A stretch of 5,234 nt of DNA. Source: JBNRMR01 sp050309705. Lineage in GTDB: Bacteria > Bacillota > Clostridia > Christensenellales > UBA1750. The stretch lies in contig JBNRMR010000080.1 in the NCBI GenBank assembly GCA_050309705.1, positions 1-5,234 of the forward strand, in the 5' to 3' direction. The translations under genes were made by a program, and so were the position numbers. A model generated the notes under the pieces. The model saw only the letters and a list, made by a program, of their open reading frames with translations. It searched no databases and was not told where the DNA came from. This document shows, piece after piece, positions 1-5,234 of this stretch; positions within the stretch are counted from its first letter, which is position 1, and each line of letters starts with the position of its first letter.

Positions 1-1272
1 CTTGAGGCAGTCTTTGCGTTTTCGCCTGCGCCCTTGCGGGAAATGCCCTCAGCGAAGGAGTGCTATTTTACCTCGGAGGAATTTTGGGCCGATTATTGGG
101 GCAAGGGCGGCTTTGTAAGCATAAAAAATGGCGGCAAAAAGGGCAAAGAGCTGCAAAGGCGCATCATCCTTTCCCAGTATCTGACGGCGATCCAGTGCGC
201 GGGCAGCCTGCCTCCGGCGGAAACAGGGCTGACTGTCAATAGCTGGTATGGTAAGTTCCACCTGGAGATGCATTGGTGGCACAGCGTCCATTTCCCATTT
301 TGGAAAAAGAGCAAGCTTTTGGAGCGCAGCATGTGGTATTATCATTCCATATTGCCCAAGGCCAAAGAGCTGGCTGCCTCGCAGGGCTATAAAGGCGCCC
401 GTTGGCCCAAGATGACCGATCCCACCGGCAGGGATGCACCATCGTCCATCGGCATGGTGCTGATATGGCAGCAACCCCATCCCATCTACTACGCACTGGC
501 AATCTACAGGGAAAACCCCTGCCAGGAAGTTTTAAGGCGCTATGAGGATATCGTGATGGAGTCGGCGGAGTTTATGGCGGACTTCCTCCGCTGGGATGAG
601 GACGGGCAGCGCTATGTGCTGGGCCCGGGGATCATTCCCGCGCAGGAAAACCATAGCATGAATGATGTTTTAAACCCCACATTTGAGCTGGAGTACTGGG
701 TGTTCGGCCTGAAAGCGGCGAACGAATGGCGCAGGATGCTGGGCCTTAAGGAAAACGCTGACTGGACTGAAAAGGCGGAGAAGATCGCCCGGCCGACTGC
801 GAAAGATGGGCTGTATATGGCCCACGAAAAATGCCCCAACACCTTTGCGGAGCCCTTCAACGCCGACCATCCATCCATGACCTGCGCACTGGGCGTCATG
901 CCGGGTCGGCTTATCGACAAGGATATTATGCTGAACACCTTCCGTGCGATTGTCCACGAGGGTAAATGGCAGATAGATGAAAAGGTCTGGGGCTGGGACT
1001 TCCCTGTGCTGGCCATGACTGCTGCCCGGCTTGGCTTGGGCGAAGAAGCGGTGGACGCATTGCTCTATCCTGCTGCGAAGAATGTGTACCTGAAAAATGG
1101 CCACAACAAACAGCATACCCGGAAGGACCTGCCCCTTTACCTGCCCGGTAATGGTGGGTTGCTGACGGCTGTCGCAATGATGTGCGCCGGATGGGACGGC
1201 TGCCAGGAGAAAAACCCCGGCTTCCCGAAGGATTGGGATGTGGAGTGGGAGGACATCCTGCCCTTGCCGTAA
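1..1272 (+). CDS. Six-hairpin glycosidase-like protein, C-terminal part (5' end outside window)
   Basis: The reading frame is open to the left edge, so 423 residues and the TAA stop are seen and the true start is missing; the TTG at 34 is internal. The protein is rich in Trp, Tyr and His and has the look of an (alpha/alpha)6-barrel carbohydrate-active enzyme. Key stretches are WYGKFHLEMHWWH (codons 244-282), RWPKMTDPTGRD (codons 400-435), PAQENHS (codons 637-657), KVWGWDFPVLAMTAARLG (codons 985-1038) and LPLYLPGNGGLL (codons 1129-1164). The Glu at 265-267 and the Glu at 646-648 are candidate active-site acids by context only. Such proteins are usually labelled six-hairpin glycosidase or GH65/GH95-like and probably act on an oligosaccharide; substrate and mechanism cannot be read here. 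No signal peptide can be judged without the N-terminus. It converges on the minus-strand operon and has no evident functional tie to it. Confidence is high that it is a real gene and moderate for the superfamily. Confidence 0.8.
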   Translation, partial: LEAVFAFSPAPLREMPSAKECYFTSEEFWADYWGKGGFVSIKNGGKKGKELQRRIILSQYLTAIQCAGSLPPAETGLTVNSWYGKFHLEMHWWHSVHFPFWKKSKLLERSMWYYHSILPKAKELAASQGYKGARWPKMTDPTGRDAPSSIGMVLIWQQPHPIYYALAIYRENPCQEVLRRYEDIVMESAEFMADFLRWDEDGQRYVLGPGIIPAQENHSMNDVLNPTFELEYWVFGLKAANEWRRMLGLKENADWTEKAEKIARPTAKDGLYMAHEKCPNTFAEPFNADHPSMTCALGVMPGRLIDKDIMLNTFRAIVHEGKWQIDEKVWGWDFPVLAMTAARLGLGEEAVDALLYPAAKNVYLKNGHNKQHTRKDLPLYLPGNGGLLTAVAMMCAGWDGCQEKNPGFPKDWDVEWEDILPLP

Positions 1273-1328
1273 GAGCGACGCAGCAACGGCACAGAGCCCT
1301 GCCTGCACACGCAAGATTGTAGGGATAG

Positions 1329-1362
1329 CTCCCGGGAAAAAGGCGTTTTACTTTGGCGGGAG
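1329..1362. terminator. Weak hairpin between convergent genes, possible bidirectional terminator
   Basis: CTCCCG at 1329-1334 pairs perfectly with CGGGAG at 1357-1362. Inside it AAAA (1338-1341) can pair with TTTT (1346-1349), leaving an interrupted stem. It sits in the only gap between the glycosidase stop and the stop of the minus-strand P-loop gene, where a shared terminator is expected. No T-run follows it on either strand, so an intrinsic terminator is doubtful. The rest of this 104-nt gap shows nothing recognisable. Confidence 0.25.
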
Positions 1363-1376
1363 ATTGAGCAGAGCCA

Positions 1377-1814
1377 TCAAAATAGGGCCAGTTTGGCCAT
1401 TATTGTGCCGCAGAGAGCGCCGATCTCGTCCTTGCCGCTTTCAAAGACGAGATCATAGGGTTCACTGTCGAAGCTGCCATGCTTGTTTGCAAGCATTTTT
1501 TCAACGGGCGCAGGCAGATTGCCGCCCATCCTGTGGGAAAAGCGCTCTTTTATCAGCGCGAAGTCTGCCTTTGCCAGCAGGCGCAAGCAGTTTTGCGGCA
1601 ATAGGGCAAGCTGCTCTTTTTCGCTGACGACATAAATCACATTTTCGTCTGCGTTTTCAAGCATATTCTTGAAAGAGGCCTTGGCTTCGGCTTCGCTTTT
1701 CGCAAACCGCAGATAATCCTTACCAGAATAGACGGAAGCGTTCAGCCTTTCTTTTAGAGCCTTTGCCAGCGTGGACTTTCCTGTGCAGCTTTCGCCAAAA
1801 ATGCAGATTACCAT
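1377..1814 (-). CDS. Small P-loop NTPase, nucleotide/small-molecule kinase-like
   Basis: A 145-residue protein that opens with a beta strand and a clear Walker A loop, GESCTGKST (residues 7-15), as in adenylate-, shikimate- and gluconate-kinase-type folds. Residues 59-64 (VIYVVS) could be the Walker B strand, but a clear acidic partner is not obvious. A basic region at 90-111 (ERFSHRMGGNLPAPVEKML and after) followed by KHGSFD (111-116) may act as lid or substrate site. The length suits a single-domain kinase without extra domains. The ATG at 1814 has AGGAGA (1824-1819 on the minus strand) 4 nt upstream. The gene starts 18 nt after the permease stop and is therefore very likely the third gene of the exporter operon. 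The phosphate acceptor is unknown, and a regulatory or nucleotide-binding role is equally possible. Confidence is high for the gene and the P-loop, low for the kinase activity. Confidence 0.85.
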   Translation of the reverse strand: MVICIFGESCTGKSTLAKALKERLNASVYSGKDYLRFAKSEAEAKASFKNMLENADENVIYVVSEKEQLALLPQNCLRLLAKADFALIKERFSHRMGGNLPAPVEKMLANKHGSFDSEPYDLVFESGKDEIGALCGTIMAKLALF

Positions 1815-1832
1815 TATTTCTCCTTTAACAGA

Positions 1833-3392
1833 TCAACCCATGGAGTGCAGCAGATTTCTGCATGCAATAACAATCAGGACGCTTACAAGCACATTCCAAG
1901 CGATCGCCGCCACAAAGCCGAGGGCTGTGAATCCCATGGAGGCGATCGACATGCCTGCGACTATGCCGGGGACGATAAGCACTATGAGAATAAGTATATA
2001 GAGCATTATAATCAACACTTTTAGCTTCACATTGTGCAATAGCTTTTCCACCATAAGCTGACCGCCTGTGAATACCAGCCCTATTGAAAGATAGGTGATG
2101 GCGGCAAGGGCGGTCTCCAGCAGGTCTGTTTTCAGAACCAGCAATGTAACGGCGAAAAAGACGGCGGAGTCCACCACATATTTTATCATCTGGGGCAGTG
2201 AGATGGCCACCAGCTTCATGAAGGCGGAGGAAGGCGCGATAAAAATATAGTGCTGGGTCAATTCCCTGTTGACGCTGGACGTGAGCGACAGGAATATCAG
2301 CAGATAGGCCCCGAACATCAGTATGGCCCACAGCACAATGTTCGCATCTTCGCCCATGGAGCTCATCATCAGCCCAAACAGGGGCGCACCCACGGCGGCG
2401 ATGGTGGTGAGGGAGAACAGCCAAAAACCACGGCGCTTCTCCTCGCGCATTATGCGGCTGAAGAACACGAAGGCGCCGCTGCCGCTCAGCGGGGGCAACT
2501 CCCTCTTTGCCCGCTTTGAAACGGAGGAGGATGTGAAGAGCTTCCCGCTATCGGCGGCCTCCTTGGCCTGCTGGGCATTTTCGGCGGCGAAAAGCACGTC
2601 CTCGTAGTAATCGGCGCTGCTCTTTGCCAGCCAGAGCAGACAAGCCCCGCAACCAAGCAGAAGCAGTGCAATGTAAACCGACGCATTGAGCCAATCACCC
2701 GTGGAGGCATGTATGGTCAGTGCCCTTGCCCAACCGATCACCGGCACATAGTTCCATAGATCAGAGCCCATGAAGCCGCGCAAAGAGCCGATGACATCAC
2801 TGCCTTTTGTCATGGCGTATATGACTATGCCGGCGATAAGCACCACAAAAACCAGCCGTATAATAAGCTCCACTCGCCCCCTCAAATGGGGCTTTGCCGC
2901 GCAAAGTGAGTATATGTTCACGCTGAGGAATGTTGTGCATACGCCCATCAGTATATAGCCGATCATCAGCCCGGCCAGGCCCGAGGCGCCCACGCCTAGG
3001 TTTGCCTTCAGGTTGGTGTGCTGTGCCAAAAGGAACACGGAGGCGAATATCAAAATGGCCGTTTGGCGGGCAACGCCGTATATCAAGGTTTTCCTGGGGT
3101 TTACGGGGGAGGTGAAAAGCAGATTCACATCCGCCATTGAAAAGAGTGCTGTGCCCTTTTTAAGGCCCTGAGAAATGGTCATCATGAATATAAACAGATA
3201 TATTCCCACCAAGAACGCGCCGAAGACATCCAGATTGCTGAGGGGAGCGGCCTCGACAGTGGACGATGAGAACACCAGCAGCCCAATAAGGGCCGCGAAT
3301 ATGATCAGCACGACGATGGAGGACTTCTTTCTGAACATCTCCTTGATATAGTTTATGAGGGTTTTGCGGAGTATAAAAACTAAAGCGTTCAT
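1833..3392 (-). CDS. ABC transporter permease, putative ABC exporter family
   Basis: A 519-residue integral membrane protein, the membrane half of a two-gene ABC exporter. About 11-12 hydrophobic segments can be seen, roughly at residues 25-42, 56-76, 105-123, 136-160, 173-193, 236-256, 324-344, 351-371, 400-421, 428-444, 457-480 and 487-510. A long polar stretch at about 257-322 (charged, with KRAKRE and REEKRR) separates the two halves and is probably cytoplasmic. Size and layout fit the putative ABC exporter permeases of Firmicutes, whose substrates are mostly unknown. The reading frame extends 45 codons further upstream, but that extension is Arg-rich and lies in the ATPase gene. The ATG at 3392 overlaps the ATPase stop as ATGA and has AGGAGGT (3410-3404) 11 nt upstream, so it is the start. 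Coupled translation with the ATPase is likely. It could export a peptide, lipid or drug; the sequence does not decide. Confidence 0.9.
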   Translation of the reverse strand: MNALVFILRKTLINYIKEMFRKKSSIVVLIIFAALIGLLVFSSSTVEAAPLSNLDVFGAFLVGIYLFIFMMTISQGLKKGTALFSMADVNLLFTSPVNPRKTLIYGVARQTAILIFASVFLLAQHTNLKANLGVGASGLAGLMIGYILMGVCTTFLSVNIYSLCAAKPHLRGRVELIIRLVFVVLIAGIVIYAMTKGSDVIGSLRGFMGSDLWNYVPVIGWARALTIHASTGDWLNASVYIALLLLGCGACLLWLAKSSADYYEDVLFAAENAQQAKEAADSGKLFTSSSVSKRAKRELPPLSGSGAFVFFSRIMREEKRRGFWLFSLTTIAAVGAPLFGLMMSSMGEDANIVLWAILMFGAYLLIFLSLTSSVNRELTQHYIFIAPSSAFMKLVAISLPQMIKYVVDSAVFFAVTLLVLKTDLLETALAAITYLSIGLVFTGGQLMVEKLLHNVKLKVLIIMLYILILIVLIVPGIVAGMSIASMGFTALGFVAAIAWNVLVSVLIVIACRNLLHSMG

Positions 3393-4108
3393 TGGGCTTG
3401 CGCACCTCCTTCGCCTTCGGTAATGCTGAAGAAAAGATGCTCCAGAGATTCTCCCGAAACTTCGACGTCCGCTCTGGTCCTGCGTGCGGCGAACTTGCCG
3501 TTCATCAATATCAGCGCCTGGTCCCAAAGATCCTCCACGCTACTTAGCAGATGGGTGGATATAAGCAGAGATGTGCCCTTGTTTCTTTCTTCAATGAATA
3601 TCGTCTTTAACTCTTTTATGGCCCGGGGGTCAAGGCCCACCATGGGCTCATCCACCAGCAAGAGTTTCGGCTGAGGCAAAAGTGCGCAGCAAACGCTGAC
3701 TTTCTGGTACATTCCCTTTGAAAGCTCCTTGCCGAACTTGGTGCGCTTGTCGTCCAGCTCGAAGCGAGTCAGAAGCTCGTCGGACCGCTGCTCCCAACCC
3801 TTTTCAAGGGAGTAGGCCTTGGCGATGAACTGCATATGCTCCTCGACGGTCAAAAGCTCATATACGCTGGGCGATTCGGGGATGTAGCCCAGGTCTCTTT
3901 TTGCTTCGATGGATTTGTTATCATGGCCGTTTATTGTGATTTGACCCGAAAACCTCAGCAGCCCGGCGATGGCCTTTATGGCGGTTGATTTGCCCGCCCC
4001 ATTGGGCCCCAGGAGTATACTGACATTGCCCTTGGGAACGTCGAAAGTCAAATCGTCGTTGGCAATGGTTTTTTGATATTTTTTCGTCAGATTTTTTACA
4101 ACCAGCAT
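3389..4108 (-). CDS. ABC transporter ATP-binding protein
   Basis: A 239-residue nucleotide-binding subunit that powers the adjacent permease. All ABC motifs are present in order: Walker A GPNGAGKST (residues 34-42), a Q-loop-position GYIPE with Glu at 78, a signature LSKGM (129-133) in place of LSGGQ, Walker B LLLVDEP (149-155) with catalytic Glu154, D-loop GLDP (158-161) and switch His186 in STHLLS. The LSKGM and GYIPE variants are usual in the exporter ATPases paired with multi-helix permeases, not a defect. The start is placed at the ATG at 4108, with GGAG (4120-4117) 8 nt upstream and the family-typical beginning MLVVKNLTKKY. A longer version from a TTG at 4126 would run through that ribosome binding site. 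Its stop overlaps the permease start by 4 nt, and the operon continues with the P-loop gene. The substrate cannot be told from this subunit. Confidence 0.96.
   Translation of the reverse strand: MLVVKNLTKKYQKTIANDDLTFDVPKGNVSILLGPNGAGKSTAIKAIAGLLRFSGQITINGHDNKSIEAKRDLGYIPESPSVYELLTVEEHMQFIAKAYSLEKGWEQRSDELLTRFELDDKRTKFGKELSKGMYQKVSVCCALLPQPKLLLVDEPMVGLDPRAIKELKTIFIEERNKGTSLLISTHLLSSVEDLWDQALILMNGKFAARRTRADVEVSGESLEHLFFSITEGEGGAQAQ
3404..3410 (-). promoter_or_regulatory. Ribosome binding site that fixes the permease start
   Basis: On the minus strand this reads AGGAGGT, a near-perfect Shine-Dalgarno sequence lying inside the 3' end of the ATPase gene, 11 nt before the ATG at 3392. It rules in that start over the upstream in-frame codons. 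Confidence 0.8.
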
Positions 4109-4116
4109 AATGACGG

Positions 4117-4120
4117 CTCC
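4117..4120 (-). promoter_or_regulatory. Ribosome binding site of the ABC ATPase gene
   Basis: Minus-strand GGAG, 8 nt before the ATG at 4108. It favours this ATG over the in-frame TTG at 4126. Confidence 0.65.
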
Positions 4121-4140
4121 AATCAAATTATTTCACTATA

Positions 4141-4169
4141 ATCTTATCATTTCTTTGGATTTTAGTACA
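4141..4169 (-). promoter_or_regulatory. Candidate promoter of the exporter operon
   Basis: On the minus strand, TGTACT (4169-4164) and TAAGAT (4146-4141) are 17 nt apart. The -10 element is preceded by TGA, giving an extended -10 form (TGATAAGAT). Transcription would begin near 4134, about 25 nt before the ATPase ATG. The -35 match is poor. An alternative pair, TTTACA (4185-4180) with TAAAAT (4164-4159), has better hexamers but a short 15-nt spacer. The region is AT-rich, so chance matches are likely. Confidence 0.4.
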
Positions 4170-4200
4170 GTAAAATGTATGTAAAACCTGCTGCGAAAAA

Positions 4201-4215
4201 CTTAAAGCCTTAAAG
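4201..4215 (+). repeat. Short tandem repeat CTTAAAG x2 upstream of the deoC promoter
   Basis: CTTAAAG occurs at 4201-4207 and again at 4209-4215, an 8-nt period, just upstream of the deoC -35 box. It could be half of a regulator site, but two copies of an AT-rich heptamer may be chance. Confidence 0.35.
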
Positions 4216-4221
4216 TCCAGG

Positions 4222-4250
4222 TTGACATTGCAACGCTTTGGAAATATCAT
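4222..4250 (+). promoter_or_regulatory. Sigma-70/SigA-type promoter of deoC-cdd
   Basis: A perfect -35 box TTGACA (4222-4227), a 17-nt spacer and the -10 box TATCAT (4245-4250, five of six matches to TATAAT). The predicted transcription start is near 4256-4258, which leaves a leader of about 27 nt before the deoC ATG at 4284. An inverted repeat, ATCAT (4246-4250) with ATGAT (4257-4261) around a 6-nt centre, covers the -10 box and the start point and is a possible repressor site. Which regulator might bind is not visible. Confidence 0.75.
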
Positions 4251-4273
4251 TGAATTATGATTATTGATGAAAT

Positions 4274-4279
4274 GAGGAG
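4274..4279 (+). promoter_or_regulatory. Ribosome binding site that supports the deoC start at 4284
   Basis: GAGGAG ends 4 nt before the ATG at 4284. The spacing is slightly short but the match is good. The ATGs at 4257 and 4272 have no comparable site at a usual distance. Confidence 0.6.
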
Positions 4280-4283
4280 CGCC

Positions 4284-4958
4284 ATGAGGGAAATATCGCT
4301 TGAAAATATACTTAGCAAGGTGGACCACACCTTGCTTTCGGTGGGCTGTACCTGGCAGCAGATAAGGCAGCTTTGCGACGAGGCTTTACGCTTTAAGACG
4401 GCGAGCGTGTGCATTCCGCCCGCATTCGTGCGAAAGGCGGCGGAATACCTTGCCGGCAGAGTGAAAGTCTGCACTGTGGTCGGCTTTCCAAACGGCTATG
4501 CGACGGCGGCTTCAAAGGCTTTTGAGGCAAGGGATGCAGTGGCCGAGGGCGCGGATGAGATCGACATGGTGATAAACGTGGGCAGCGCCAAAGAGGGCAA
4601 CTTCGACTATGTGCTGGGCGAGATCAAGGCCGTGAAGGAGGCCTGCCGCGGAAAGCTGCTGAAGGTCATAATAGAGGCCTGTCTTTTAACCGACGAGGAA
4701 AAGATAAAGCTATGCGAAGTGGTGACAGAGTCGGGTGCGGACTTCATAAAGACCTCCACTGGCTTTTCTAAGGGCGGCGCCACCTTCCACGACGTCCAGC
4801 TCATGAAGGCCCATGTGGGGGAGAGCGTTGGCGTGAAGGCCGCAGGGGGCATCGCCTCGCTTAAGGACGCGGAAAAGTTCATCAGCCTTGGCTGCGAGCG
4901 CCTTGGCACCAGCAGAATAGTCAACATTGCAAAGGACATGGACGCTAAGGGGTATTAA
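4284..4958 (+). CDS. deoC: Deoxyribose-phosphate aldolase
   Basis: Class I aldolase that reversibly splits 2-deoxy-D-ribose 5-phosphate into acetaldehyde and D-glyceraldehyde 3-phosphate, the last step of deoxynucleoside catabolism in the cytoplasm. From the ATG at 4284 it has 224 residues, close to the usual size of bacterial DeoC. Family marks are KVDHTLL (12-18), VVGFPNG (65-71), EIDMVINVG (92-100) with the catalytic Asp94, DFIKTSTGF (153-161) with the Schiff-base Lys156, VKAAGGI (184-190) with the second catalytic Lys185, and GTSR (208-211) for phosphate binding. All catalytic residues are intact. In-frame ATGs at 4257 and 4272 would add 9 or 4 residues. The promoter puts the transcript start near 4257 and the best ribosome binding site serves 4284, so the short form is preferred; a leaderless start at 4257 is not excluded. 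cdd follows directly, making a nucleoside salvage operon, and the exporter operon diverges from it. Confidence 0.97.
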   Translation: MREISLENILSKVDHTLLSVGCTWQQIRQLCDEALRFKTASVCIPPAFVRKAAEYLAGRVKVCTVVGFPNGYATAASKAFEARDAVAEGADEIDMVINVGSAKEGNFDYVLGEIKAVKEACRGKLLKVIIEACLLTDEEKIKLCEVVTESGADFIKTSTGFSKGGATFHDVQLMKAHVGESVGVKAAGGIASLKDAEKFISLGCERLGTSRIVNIAKDMDAKGY

Positions 4959-5234
4959 ATGATGGAAGCTGATTATAGTATATTGATGAGAAAAGCCCTT
5001 GAAGCGCGGGAAAACGCCTATGCGCCTTACTCGGGTTTTGCCGTGGGCGCGGCGCTCCTTTGCAGCGACGGCAGCGTGTTCACTGGCTGCAACATCGAAA
5101 ACGCAGCCTTTTCGCCCACAGTCTGCGCCGAGAGGGTGGCCCTTTTCACGGCTGTTTCCGGCGGAAACAGGGAGTTTTCGGCCATCGCCGTCGCCGGTGC
5201 GCCAAAAGAAAAAACGCCGGACGAGGCTTGCGCT
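4959..5234 (+). CDS. cdd: Cytidine deaminase, N-terminal part (3' end outside window)
   Basis: Zinc enzyme that hydrolyses cytidine and deoxycytidine to uridine and deoxyuridine plus ammonia. The 92 residues seen include YAPYSGFAVGAALL (21-34), the substrate-binding GCNIENAAF (43-51, with Asn45 and Glu47) and TVCAER (54-59), with zinc ligand Cys56 and catalytic proton shuttle Glu58. The pattern follows the short tetrameric Bacillus-type enzyme (about 130-140 residues). The second zinc motif, PCGxC, is expected just past the right edge and is not seen. The ATG follows the deoC TAA with no spacer, and AAGGGG (4947-4952) lies 6 nt upstream inside the end of deoC. A second ATG follows at once (4962), so either may be used. 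Sharing a transcript with deoC fits its role in feeding deoxyribose from pyrimidine nucleosides into central metabolism. Confidence 0.95.
   Translation, partial: MMEADYSILMRKALEARENAYAPYSGFAVGAALLCSDGSVFTGCNIENAAFSPTVCAERVALFTAVSGGNREFSAIAVAGAPKEKTPDEACA

Noticed and set aside
670..1314. Minus-strand open frame of 214 codons antisense to the glycosidase
   Set aside because: The plus-strand frame has coherent protein motifs throughout, and the antisense product shows none; long antisense frames are common in GC-biased coding DNA.
1380..1398. Minus-strand hairpin GGCCA/TGGCC (1398-1386) followed by CTATTTTG, as a terminator of the exporter operon
   Set aside because: The stem is only 5 bp, the T-run is short and interrupted, and it lies inside the coding region just before the stop codon.
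1238..1627. Plus-strand open frame of 129 codons running across the convergent gap
   Set aside because: It overlaps the glycosidase end and lies antisense to the well-supported P-loop gene; its product is Arg/Cys/Ser-rich with no recognisable motif.
1825..2424. Minus-strand open frame of 199 codons inside the permease gene
   Set aside because: It is a frame shadow: rich in Arg and His with no hydrophobic pattern, while the overlapping frame gives a clear multi-helix membrane protein.
3393..3527. 45-codon N-terminal extension of the permease
   Set aside because: It is Arg-rich, overlaps the ATPase gene in another frame, and the ATG at 3392 has a strong ribosome binding site plus the ATGA overlap.
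3710..3724. LSKGM in place of the LSGGQ signature in the ABC ATPase as a possible inactivating change
   Set aside because: This form is common among ATPases of this exporter type, and Walker A, Walker B Glu and the switch His are all intact.

Overview
The window reads as chromosomal DNA from a low-to-mid-GC Firmicute, most likely an anaerobic member of the Clostridia. This is inference. It rests on strong AGGAGG-type ribosome binding sites, frequent use of ATA and AGG codons, an ABC exporter pair of a type common in Firmicutes, and a cytidine deaminase that resembles the short Bacillus/Clostridium form. No RNA gene, CRISPR array, insertion sequence or prophage signature was seen.

Layout. (1) Positions 1-1272, plus strand: the C-terminal 423 residues of a large carbohydrate-active enzyme of the six-hairpin glycosidase (alpha/alpha barrel) type; its start lies outside the window. 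(2) Positions 1273-1376: a short gap between convergent genes that holds only a weak hairpin. (3) Positions 1377-4108, minus strand: a compact three-gene operon, read right to left. It encodes an ABC transporter ATPase, a 12-helix-type membrane permease whose start overlaps the ATPase stop (ATGA), and, 18 nt further on, a small P-loop NTPase/kinase-like protein. (4) Positions 4109-4283: a divergent promoter region. It has a near-consensus promoter facing right and a weaker candidate facing left. (5) Positions 4284-5234, plus strand: deoC (deoxyribose-phosphate aldolase) followed with no gap by cdd (cytidine deaminase), which is cut by the right edge.

How the genes work together. The deoC-cdd pair is a nucleoside salvage/catabolism operon. 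Cdd deaminates (deoxy)cytidine to (deoxy)uridine. After phosphorolysis and isomerisation by enzymes not in the window, DeoC splits deoxyribose 5-phosphate into acetaldehyde and glyceraldehyde 3-phosphate. The minus-strand operon encodes an exporter of unknown substrate with an unexplained small kinase-like partner. The glycosidase has no visible link to either group.

Nothing here clearly amounts to a new biological system. The items most worth a second look are the uncharacterised glycosidase-like protein, the P-loop protein attached to the exporter operon, and the deoC promoter, whose position argues for a shorter DeoC than the longest reading frame suggests.
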